The notes beneath the pieces are model-generated. The model searched no databases. It was not told the origin of the DNA and was given only the letters and a program-made list of their open reading frames with translations. From Brachionus rotundiformis (lineage: Eukaryota > Rotifera > Eurotatoria > Ploima > Brachionidae), in contig JAESIW010000122.1 of assembly GCA_016802295.1 (NCBI GenBank), forward strand, positions 343,600-407,599: a stretch of 64,000 bases of DNA, in the 5' to 3' direction. Both the position numbers and the translations under genes were made by a program. This document shows, one piece after another, positions 55,326 to 64,000 of this stretch. Each line of letters begins with the position of its first letter. The stretch's first letter is position 1.

Positions 55326-56921
55326 AATATTAATTATTAATCTTTTGTATTATAACCATTATAGCTTTTTTTAACAATAATGATCAATCATTTTTTAATA
55401 ATTTTTTTTTCAAATTGTAAACTTATAGTTAAAATAAAATTTTTTGTCTCAATTTTAGGAAAAAACCACCATCAATTTTTTGTCGATTTTTTATTCCATT
55501 TTATTTAGATTTATACTAAAACCAAATAGGTGAATATTTAGCTTTTTCAGTAATTAAATGATAATAAAGCAAAACGTGATCATCAAATAGGGTCATAGAT
55601 TAATTGATTTTAATATATTAAAATACAAAATAAAGATTTTTATACTTAGATAAAAATTAAGTCAATTTTTTTACAGTTCAAATTTCAAGACCATGATAAT
55701 AAATCAAAATTTATTAAATAAAAATATGTTTTTCGTAGAATTTATATTAAAAGCAAATATTTTAACATTTAATCTACATTTATTCTAAATAAATCTATAG
55801 GATGCAAAATAATAATTAGCACATTTTTTATCAAATAAGTATATTATTTTGATTAAATAGAGATTTAAGAAAATATTACTATCATTTACACGAATTTTTT
55901 TAATAGTTAAGCTATGCTTATTTAAGTCTGTAAGAATTTAACCAAATCGAAGATGCTTTTATATTTTTGTGCTTTAAGTGCAAAAATGATAATAAATATA
56001 AATATAAATAATAATATAAATAATGATAATAACTATAAATAATATAAACAAAATATTAAATATTTATTAAAAATGTTTTGAAATTTAAATCCATAGATAA
56101 ATGAATTGAATTTTAAAATATAAAATTTATGAAATTCATTAATCTAAGTCTCCATGTTAACTTTATATGCTTGTTTTTGTTTTAAAGTGTTTTTGGAATA
56201 AAACTAATCGCAAGATTAACTAAAACTTTTAAATTAATAAAATTTTTACTAAAAATTTATTTTTTCTAATTTTAAATTGTTAATAATAATTAATATATCG
56301 AATGTTTTTGGCAAAAATTATTTCATTTATATTCAAATATTGATACTGGTGAAAAATATTACTAAAAAATTAGTATTAAATAATTGAATTAATCAGTCAA
56401 AATAACCATTTATAAAATAACTAAATTTGTCTTTTTATTAACATAAATCAATAATAAAATGATAAAATAATAACTAATTTTGTCTACTATTACTCCTAAT
56501 GTTTTTATTTTTGGGTGTAATATTCTATGTTGTTAATTTGTTCAAACTTATTTTTATTAAACAAACAGAAATAAATAAAAAAAATGTTTTTTTTATTTCA
56601 TGAAATATTGTTAAGAAAGGATAATAAATATATTTAATATATATCAGTCAGAACTTTGTCAATCCGGAAATCCAAAATTCTGATGATAAATAATTATTTT
56701 TAAAAATAATCATTGATGATTAAGAATTAATAATTAAGTCAAAAATCTTATCTGGTAAAAAAGTAAAACCATATGTCTTCTTTATTAAGTTCAACTACCT
56801 AAAGTAGTTAAATTGTTTAAATAATTGCAGAGTATACATTTATTATGATGGTCTTTGCAATTTGATACAGGAATAATTGATTTGGCTAATTTTACTTATG
56901 CAGGAAGAAATTTTTAAATGC
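55326..56921. other. Intergenic with a decayed repeat fragment
   Basis: About 1.6 kb, extremely AT-rich. At about 56644-56692 there is a degenerate copy of the 5' core of the dispersed hairpin repeat (CAGTCA...AATCCGG...TCTGATGA). Nothing else recognised. Confidence 0.55.
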
Positions 56922-57605
56922 ACATTTTGCATTGGTCACCTGGTGAATAAGAGGAGCGGGGTGAATCTACAGGTGAGCCAAGAAAGCTTGAATAAAGTTA
57001 AATTAGTTAGTCAAAAGGGTATAAATAGGATGTCATTTTCAAAAAAATCATTTCATTTTTAAATTTAAAAAATTTTCAAAAATATTTTTTATTGAAAAAA
57101 GAATGGAAAAAAAGCACCAGTCACCATAACTCTGCCGATCCGCAGGTCCCAAGCCCTGATGAAAAAAGAGGAGGGTGGTGGCAGCCACATGCATCGTATG
57201 TGCATGTGGTCTTTCACGTAGTCTGCAGAAGAGCTGTATGGCGGGTACATAGGCCTACGGGTCTTTGTCCAAGTCTTGTCGTATGAGGGCGCCGCTGGCT
57301 TCGACCATCTCCCAGTATAGAATCCGAAAGGAGCGAGAATCTGCTGTACAGCTGACCCTCTGCAGACAGTACGTAACTTTGGAAGCCTTAAGTTAAGACT
57401 TTATCTCAATTGAAAGAGAGAAGTCGCTTGGTTTGTGGTTCCAAGCTAGTCTAAATAGTTGCCGAGTTCGCAGCCAATTTAAGTAAGTGCTCGGATGAGT
57501 GGCGCTGTTTATGACGAACGTCCCACTGGCTTCTTAGGGAAAGGTTGGCCGTCATAACTCTGCCAAAGCCGGTCCCAAGCCCGGTTAAGAAAAGAGGAGG
57601 GTGAC
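56922..57605 (+). repeat. Dispersed hairpin repeat, copy D
   Basis: Longest 5' extension together with copy A (starts near CACATTTTGCATTGGTCACC) and ends with GAGGAGGGTGAC. Hairpin 57185-57209 is a perfect 9-bp stem (CCACATGCA / TGCATGTGG). The variable hairpin and the GCTTGG...CCAAGC hairpin are intact. The small ORF 57092-57286 equals that of copy C and belongs to the repeat. Confidence 0.92.
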
Positions 57606-58358
57606 ATTCAATTATTTATTAAATTTTCGCTCTTAATTTAGAGTAATAAGTATTGATAATTGTTTTAAGAGAAAAAATTTATATTTACACATATATTTAT
57701 AAAAGGTTAAGTTTATTTATTTTATAATTTTAAATAAAAAAAAACAAAAAATTTTATTTTGAATTGTTCTAATTTCTCACCATAGTGTTAACTTTTCACA
57801 TGGTTGGTCCTTTTTTGTCTTATAGTCAGTCACTATCCACTAAACCTGCTACTACAACCATTAGGACTCTACTCATACTTTAAAGCTATCAAACCATTTA
57901 AAGCTGATACTCTAAACCAGAGCTGATCAATTCCCACATGGTTATTATAAACAAACAAACTAACGAGCATTTAACGCCAAGCCTTAATTAGTTTCTTGAC
58001 TCAATGGCCTATTAAGATCCAAATTATCTTATTAGATAGCGTTGAGTCTAATCAATTATTGATTATCGAGTTACGCAATACTTATTACGAAATAAATATT
58101 TGTGTGCCAAAACCTTTCCAAATTGTATTCAAATCTATCTCTTAGCTACTTTCTAAATATTAATCTTAATCTTTTTAGCATAAATTAACCAAATTTAAGA
58201 AAGTATACGCCAAGGTGAATTTAGAAATAAATTCGTCAAATATTTACACATATTTATTTAGTTGGTCATATATACTTTTAAGGCATGGTCAATTTGGTTA
58301 GATTAGGTTAGATAACCGGCCTATTTAAAGCTAGATAGTTCACTTGGACTAGGCCAAA
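57606..58358. other. Intergenic, upstream of the F-box gene
   Basis: About 750 bp. At 58070-58092 a mutated version of the double TTACGTAA motif of 38900-38921 occurs (TTACGCAATACTTATTACGA). A TATTTAAA sequence lies about 37 bp before the F-box ATG and could serve as core promoter. Confidence 0.45.
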
Positions 58359-60974
58359 ATGTTGTTCTTAGACGATTATCATTTGACTCATTGTGACCAC
58401 TGTTTCAGACCGAGCGGATGCGAGCATGCGCTGTGTGGCGTGCTCGGCTGCCCGCTAAAATGCGGCTTTACACTGCACGAATGCAAACTGGCCGAACACC
58501 TGGCCGAGACGTGTCCACAGGCCGAAATAGCGTGCACAAACGCGACAAACGGCTGCCGAGCGATTGTCAAGCGGTGCGAATTGAGCAAACACTTGATCCG
58601 ATGCTGTGCCAATGTGGTCCATTGTTCGTCGTTTCGCATGCGCAAAATAGCCAACCGAAACGAGAAATTCAAGCAGCTGAAGCACCCGGACCCGGTGCCC
58701 GGCGAGCACAGCCCCCAATCGGCCAACCTTAACGACATATTGCTTAACCAAGATTACCAAATGCTGCACCAGTTTTGTCGACAAAACCCGCTCAAGTTTC
58801 AACGAATGTACGGCTACTTGATCGGCCTCAAGCTCAATCCGAACTCGAGCGAATTTCGGCTCAGCTTTTTGAACTTGCTGCTGAAGACGGTCAAGAGCCG
58901 AGTGTTCAAAGACATCGAGGCCGAGAACTGCATTGTGTTCAATGACGATCTGGGCTGCAGTGCGTGCCAAACGCGCATCAAATACCTCGAAATGGACCGC
59001 TTTCAAAAGCTCAAAAAGGACCGCTATCACTTTGACTTCATTCTAAGGGATGTGTTCACTTATGAGGAGTTTATGGATAGAAAAATATACCAGAATGAAC
59101 AATTTCTGGCTGCTTATGAAGAATTTTATTTGAGAGCGAACAACGAGGACAATGTAGAAGCTGGGAACAATTTTGTCAATGAGTCCAGGGAAGAATTGGA
59201 CAAAAAGTTGAGCGAAACTAATCAACAACTGATCAAGGTGATTGAGCTCAATGCGGTAATGAAGCTAAACGTTGCCAAAGAGTTGCCGTGTGACGCGTTT
59301 CAAATAGCCTACGAGTCCTATCGCATAAACGACACGCATTTTGCGGTCGATTGCGACCAACTGCTCAGAAGGGACGAATTTAGCCAGCATTATGAGCTCT
59401 ATCACAATTTTATATTCAACAATGCCGAGTTTATAGACAAAAAGTGTCCATACAGTCAGTACGGTTGTCCCTATTTTAAGTCCAACTATGACTTTATGTT
59501 CACCAAGTCGTTCGACTTGGCAGCCAATTTGGATGAGCATACCCTCAGCGCTAAACTAACCGAGAACAAATTAGCCAATCAGATCACTTTTGAGCTGACT
59601 AACTTGGACAAGCAATGCTCGCCGGACATAAATTATAGTCTCGTGGAGCTACCATTAGATGTCCTATACGAAGTGTTCAACAAGCTAGACTCTCTGAGTC
59701 TTTATTCGCTCAGTCTAACATGCAAGGTAAATAGAATATTTTAATTAATGTTAGAGCCTAAGGAGAAAAAGTATTCATATTTATGTCATATCCTTATTGC
59801 TTAGTTTTATTTTCTATAAGTCCTAGAGAACCTATGGATAGGTTGAAGACTTGAAAAGGTGGACTACCACATCAAGTTGTAATCTAAAGAACTGCATAGT
59901 AACTTCGATCCTTAAGATATCAAGACAAAATTTTGGTCACTTATAGATGTGTTTTAGTTCTCTAAATAGCTACAACAGCAACTCAAGTCAACTTGCTTAA
60001 ATTTCTATGATCTCATGCAAAGGCAAGTTGTAGTATTTAACACTGTGTAAAAAAAAAGTCAGACAAGTTGCTTATTATTTTTGTTATATTTTCTTTATTA
60101 TTATCAATTAGATATCATATGATTATATGAGTTTTTTTCATTGTTTTCAATGGATAAGAAAACCAGCAAGATCATTCACACAGGACCGGAAAATTAGGAA
60201 ACAAAGATAATACGTTTATAACAAAGGACTAAATTACCTTGACTTTGGCTTTTAAAGTGCAGAAAAACTCAAAAAATTGTCAGATTAATGCAACTAATTG
60301 AGTGTTCCATTTCATGAACTCATAACTTTGTATCTTTGGCCTACCGAGGACCCCGAGTGCTCAAAGGCAAGCTCAGTAAATGCTCTTTAACATACTACTT
60401 GGAGGTTGTGGTCACTCTTCAGGAACATAGAAAGTTTTGTATTTAAAAAAGTGCAACCCTTTCGCTCCGTGGGCTCATCAGATAATCAAGCTCTTGGTGC
60501 CCTCTAACACATGCTGTTTGGACATTGGTTCGATCCTATACTTTTAAAAAGAATTTAAGATAGAAAAGATAATTAAGATACAAGTAAAGTCAATGTAGCT
60601 CTAATATGATATTAAGTTTTGGATATTTTTATTTTGAAAAGTTATTTAATTGTTATTTAATAAAGGCTATGCGCAGACTTTGCGAAATGTTTGTGAGTAT
60701 TAGGGGTATAGTGTACCCAAAGTGGATTAAACGGGACCAGTTGGCCATGGATAGTAACAATAATGATCTCAAATCAGCCAAAAAATGGACAATAGACAAA
60801 TATGTGTTTAGTTATTCGAAGCATATTGAGGTGCCCAAAAAGATAAGATTAAAGAGTCATATTGACATGACCGACAATTACAATCAACATGTGCAAAGCT
60901 GTGAGTTCCGTGTGTGCAAAATTCTTGACCGACCATTTCGATTATTTCCTCCTTATAATACTGAAAATAAATAA
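58359..60974 (+). CDS. FBXO30: F-box protein with TRAF-type zinc finger, FBXO30/FBXO40-like
   Basis: Exons 58359-59726 and 60666-60974, joined in phase 0, give 558 residues. The N-terminus is a Cys/His zinc-finger region (THCDHCFRPSGCEHALC, CPLKCGFTLHECKLAEHLAETC, CTNATNGCRAIVKRCELSKH), as in FBXO30/FBXO40. The middle is charged and partly helical. The F-box starts at about residue 430 (SLVELPLDVLYEVFNKLDSLSLYSLSLTCK) and is cut by the intron. The second exon continues like the family C-terminus (KKWTIDKYVFSYS...). Such proteins recruit substrates to SKP1-CUL1 ubiquitin ligases. The first half of the gene is much richer in G+C than the window average. Without the second exon the F-box would be truncated. 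Choice between FBXO30 and FBXO40 is uncertain. Confidence 0.85.
59800..60600 (+). repeat. Diverged copy of the 63.5-kb satellite repeat, in the F-box intron
   Basis: Blocks shared with 63550-64000 in the same order: TTAAGATATCAAGACAAAAT (59922), GACTTTGGCTTTTAAAGTGC (60240), then a long block from TTTGGCCTACCGAGGACCCC through GGAGGTTGTGGTCACTC (about 60338-60418). About 300 bp of other sequence separate the first two blocks here. A tRNA-like patch lies downstream at 60463-60540. Confidence 0.75.
60463..60540 (+). repeat. tRNA-like relic with a B box
   Basis: GGTTCGATCCT at 60527-60537 fits the Pol III B-box consensus GGTTCRANYCY; an A-box-like TGGGCTCATCAG lies 57 bp upstream. The T stem is poor and no matching acceptor stem closes the molecule, so this is not a functional tRNA but could be the head of a tRNA-derived SINE. 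Confidence 0.35.
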
Positions 60975-61523
60975 TTTGTACAAATAATAATATATTATCT
61001 AATTTTGTATTTTATTCAATAAAAAAACAATACTTATTTATTTAATGAAAATTGTTTAATTTTTATTTTATACTTTTGATTTTTTTGTTATCATCTTAAA
61101 CCACACATTTAGTAGATAAATGAAGATAATTATTTAATTTAACAATTAACTGATTCTTGTAATAATAAAAACTTAAAAATACATATTTACTCTAAATTGA
61201 AAAAGCTTTTATTTGCTTTTACCGTAGCCCTTAGCAATGCAATGAAATTTATTAATTTACCTTACGAAACTTAACTATATAAATATTTATTCATTTAATA
61301 AATTAATAAAAACTTTGCTTGTAGAATATTTTTTATTAACAATTCATGAAAAAATTAAACATATTTCTTATCTTATCTACACTCAATTAATCAATTAATT
61401 ATTTAATTAATTTTTAAAATTAGAACTTCTAATTCTATCAACACTCAAAAAGATAATAATTTTGTCAAAAAATTATCATTCTTTTTCTATCTTTATAAAA
61501 AAAAAACATTAAAACAATAAAGA
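60975..61523. other. Intergenic
   Basis: 550 bp AT-rich spacer between two convergent genes. Nothing recognised. Confidence 0.6.
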
Positions 61524-63254
61524 TTAATCTTTTGATTTGGATGATTTATCATCATTGGCATACATTGACAGGCTTTTATCGTGTTTGGTCCTAATGTATC
61601 TACTAGTGTCAAAAAGTTCGCTTTCACAATCAAAAACAAAACTATTGTCGACCAAATATTCATTAGAAAAGTTTTTTGTCTGTGCTAAATCGCCCGATTT
61701 TTTTACCAAATTATCAAAACTGGCAAAAGGCGATCTTTCTTTGTTTTCAGACCTAGCCGACTCTTTGCGTCTTCGGCTGCATATAGGACAAGTCTTTAAG
61801 TCACCTAAATAATCAACTGGAGAGGAATCGTGTCTGAAACTACACCAACTCTCCGAATTGGTCACACTAGTCTGCTTGGGTTTTTTGTCCATAGCTTTGG
61901 CAATTAGAGGATAGCGAAGTCTTGACGTGTTGTAATACTTTTCAATATGGCTCTCGAGCTTTTCATTATGGCAAGAATTATATGAAGATACACTTAATTG
62001 GCTCACACGTCTATCTTTTTTCATACAATCAAATTGGTTCTTGCTACTGGCAGCTATTTGGTTAAAAGCTTCCATTTTCTTATCCATTGAATCTATGATA
62101 TCATTCAAACCATGCGTTTTTCTACAAAGCTTTATCGTGACAGGCATAGACTTTATCTCAAACCGAGATGGTTGCTTTTTTTCCTCTATCTTTCTCTCTG
62201 TTTGAGTTATCTTGTTTAAATTGCTTTTTTTATCTAGGGAATCATCAGTAAGTGTTCCAACATCACTTTTACCACACCCTGGACCCTTTACCTTGATATC
62301 AATTAATTTAAACATATCGTCTGATTTTGGTACAACTTGGACACGAATTTTACCAGATAACAATTGACCAAATGTGTAACAATCAAAATTAAAGTACCGA
62401 GTCAGATCTTCTGTGTCACATAAAAAATCATTAACTTCATATTCTTCCACATTTTGATCGTGTTCATCATTAATAAGATTTTTAGTTGCGTCCAGAGCTC
62501 CCTCATTACCAATTAAAGCATATTTATTCAGGGTGTCAGTATTCTTGATCAATGGACCTCGGTAGCGCTTGTTTGAATTTAAAACATTGGGAAGATTGGA
62601 CTGTGATTTGTATCCTTCTAAAGAATAGGTAGACATAAGGTCTTTGATAGAAAAGTTTTTCAAATCAGGTAAAGAATCAAGTATGTCATCAGTGGTCACA
62701 CATTTGTCTTCGGTTGGCTTCGGAGTAAAATCAGTATTTTTTGTCAGATCAGTCTGTAACGATTGATCTATTTCAATGCAAATTTGTTTGGGCTGTTGTT
62801 GCCTGTGTGGATTGTAGAGGTCAATTGATTTGGTATTTATTTGAGTATTTATTTGAGAAATGACATCACGGACAACTAACTGAGGAGCAATATCACAATT
62901 TACCCTAGCAGCACCATTATTAATAACCAAAAACTCACAAACAGCTGGAAGGTTTATAGACTCAGCGCCAATATCGAACATTATATTGTCACTAATGTCC
63001 AATTTGTTAAATTCAACACCACGCCAAGGCACAAGTTGATATGGTCGAGGAATAAAAATCATTATTTGTTCTTCAGAAAGATGATCAATGCCATTGGTAA
63101 AAATCAAAGAATTAAGTTTGGAAAATAATCGTTTTCTACTAGGTTTAAAAACGTTTTTCTTTAAAATCGATTTCGGCCTATTGTCAGGGATATTCATAAT
63201 AAAAATAAGGCTTAAAGCAAATAATAGATTGTCAGAAAAATTGTTGAAAAGCAA
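61524..63254 (-). CDS. Unknown protein, up to 576 residues
   Basis: One long ORF; a better start may be the internal Met at residue 20 (MNIPDNRPKSILKK), since the preceding residues are AT-type hydrophobic. The N-terminal region (about 60-160) looks globular (IPRPYQLVPWRGVEFNKLDI). The rest is low-complexity, rich in Ser, Lys and Asp, with several T-x-T-D/Q-T-D-type short motifs (SLQTDL, KCVTTDDI, VGTLTDD, ITQTERK) and a C-x-x-C pair (TCPICSRRR) near residue 495. No domain recognised; predicted cytosolic or nuclear and largely disordered. Codon use fits a real gene. Confidence 0.65.
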   Translation of the reverse strand: MLFNNFSDNLLFALSLIFIMNIPDNRPKSILKKNVFKPSRKRLFSKLNSLIFTNGIDHLSEEQIMIFIPRPYQLVPWRGVEFNKLDISDNIMFDIGAESINLPAVCEFLVINNGAARVNCDIAPQLVVRDVISQINTQINTKSIDLYNPHRQQQPKQICIEIDQSLQTDLTKNTDFTPKPTEDKCVTTDDILDSLPDLKNFSIKDLMSTYSLEGYKSQSNLPNVLNSNKRYRGPLIKNTDTLNKYALIGNEGALDATKNLINDEHDQNVEEYEVNDFLCDTEDLTRYFNFDCYTFGQLLSGKIRVQVVPKSDDMFKLIDIKVKGPGCGKSDVGTLTDDSLDKKSNLNKITQTERKIEEKKQPSRFEIKSMPVTIKLCRKTHGLNDIIDSMDKKMEAFNQIAASSKNQFDCMKKDRRVSQLSVSSYNSCHNEKLESHIEKYYNTSRLRYPLIAKAMDKKPKQTSVTNSESWCSFRHDSSPVDYLGDLKTCPICSRRRKESARSENKERSPFASFDNLVKKSGDLAQTKNFSNEYLVDNSFVFDCESELFDTSRYIRTKHDKSLSMYANDDKSSKSKD

Positions 63255-63548
63255 ATTAAATTATAAAAAAAAAGCAAAAAATCAAAAAAAATTAAAAAGC
63301 TTCCATACAATAGAAATATTTAAAAAAATTAAGGCTTCATAAACAAAGATTTAAAATGTAAAATAAATGGAGTGATATAAATTAATTGTCAATTATTAGA
63401 TGTAATAAAGTTTTCCATTAAAAATATATCTATGGCAACTTGAAAAATTAAAAAAAATTAGCAAATAATTTCAATAACATAAAAATAATCATAAAAAGGT
63501 GAATATATTATCGAATAACATTAAAATAAATAAAAAGAACCATGAGAA
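63255..63548. other. Intergenic
   Basis: AT-rich spacer before the satellite. Nothing recognised. Confidence 0.5.
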
Positions 63549-64000
63549 TCTAAAAATTGACAGAGAAATTTAACTTTGAATATCAAGACAAAATTATAGT
63601 CACTTATAAAGCATAAAATTCTGAGAACTTTGGCTTTTAAAGTGCAGGAAAACTCTAAAAATTGACAGAGAAATTTAACTTTGAAATTTAAAATTTTTTT
63701 ATTTTTTAAAACGAATGGTCACCTTCAGGACCTTATTTCTCTATGTTCCTTTGGCCTAACGAGGACCCCGAGTGCTCAAAGGCAAACTTAGTAAATGCTC
63801 TTTAACATACTACTTGGAGGTTGTGGTCACTCGAAAGAAACATAGAAAATTTTAACTTTGAAAAAGTGCAAAAAATGCGTTTTTTTCGAATTTTCAAAGT
63901 TAAATTTCTAACTCAATACTTAAGATATCAAGACAAAATTATAGTCACTTATAAAGCATAAAATTCTGAGAACTTTGGCTTTTAAAGTGCAGGAAAACTC
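63549..64000. repeat. Start of a ~345-bp tandem satellite
   Basis: The block TATCAAGACAAAATTATAGT...CACTTATAAAGCATAAAATT begins at 63581 and again at 63926, a period of 345 bp; the second unit runs off the window end after 75 bases with near identity. The first, partial unit starts at about 63549 and repeats CTAAAAATTGACAGAGAAAT at 63550 and 63655. A diverged single copy sits in the F-box gene intron. No ORF. The unit includes the GC-richer segment CGAGGACCCCGAGTGCTCAA. Confidence 0.8.

Noticed and set aside
58388..59030. Minus-strand ORFs opposite the F-box gene (116 and 191 codons)
   Set aside because: Long only because the F-box gene is GC-rich; they mirror a gene with recognisable zinc fingers and F-box.
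1..64000. CRISPR arrays, prokaryotic operons, phage or IS elements
   Set aside because: The window is eukaryotic with spliceosomal introns throughout; no regularly spaced short repeats with unique spacers were seen.

Overview
This is a eukaryotic, clearly metazoan window. It encodes paxillin, a classical cadherin-repeat receptor, DDB1, POP5, HYPK, TIPRL, TYW2, a ZnT-type zinc transporter, an FBXO30-like F-box protein and an ACSF2-like acyl-CoA ligase, all with GT-AG introns. The DNA is very AT-rich (by eye roughly three quarters A+T). Most introns are 45-62 bp and genes are separated by long AT-rich stretches. That combination would suit a small-genome invertebrate; a rotifer-like lophotrochozoan is my guess from composition and intron size only, and I cannot prove it. 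There is one 468-base assembly gap (41871-42338).

Layout. 1-4.8 kb: a C11orf16-like DUF4537 gene (+, 5' end outside the window) and a claudin-like four-helix protein (-). 6.5-7.7 kb: paxillin (-). 10.7-14.5 kb: an MFS/monocarboxylate-type transporter (+), a puzzling short ORF with one in-frame stop, an unknown secreted protein (+) and a secreted N-formylglutamate-amidohydrolase-like protein (-). 15.2-18.0 kb: a 950-residue intronless protocadherin-like receptor (-). 18.0-27.6 kb: about 9.6 kb with no recognisable gene. 27.6-30.7 kb: TIPRL and ACSF2-like (+). 31.0-34.7 kb: enolase (+) sitting between two inverted copies of a repeat. 35.2-36.3 kb: POP5 and HYPK (-), only 115 bp apart. 36.3-41.2 kb: gene-poor, with a short LINE insertion carrying a 24-bp target duplication, a cluster of TTACGTAA palindromes and old repeats. 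41.2-45.6 kb: an unknown 165-aa gene, the gap, TYW2 (-) and a zinc transporter (+). 46.1-52.6 kb: DDB1 (-), whose largest intron holds a dead LINE and a piggyBac-type MITE. 54.3-55.3 kb: a secreted EGF-repeat protein (+). 58.3-61.0 kb: FBXO30-like (+). 61.5-63.3 kb: an unknown 576-codon ORF (-). 63.5-64.0 kb: the start of a ~345-bp tandem satellite that runs off the window.

The genes are mostly unrelated housekeeping or signalling genes and form no pathway. Three of them do work on neighbouring themes (DDB1 and the F-box protein in cullin-type ubiquitin ligases; paxillin, cadherin and claudin-like in adhesion), but that is probably chance.

The most interesting signal is a dispersed ~600-680 bp repeat (four long copies, two fragments). 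It ends at a constant 3' boundary, starts at variable 5' positions, repeats its own first ~55 bp at its end, and carries at least three hairpins whose stems survive sequence and length change between copies. It looks like a mobile structured-RNA element. Two copies flank enolase as inverted arms. I reconstructed exon structures by hand from splice signals, reading phase and family alignment recalled from general knowledge; no database search was possible.
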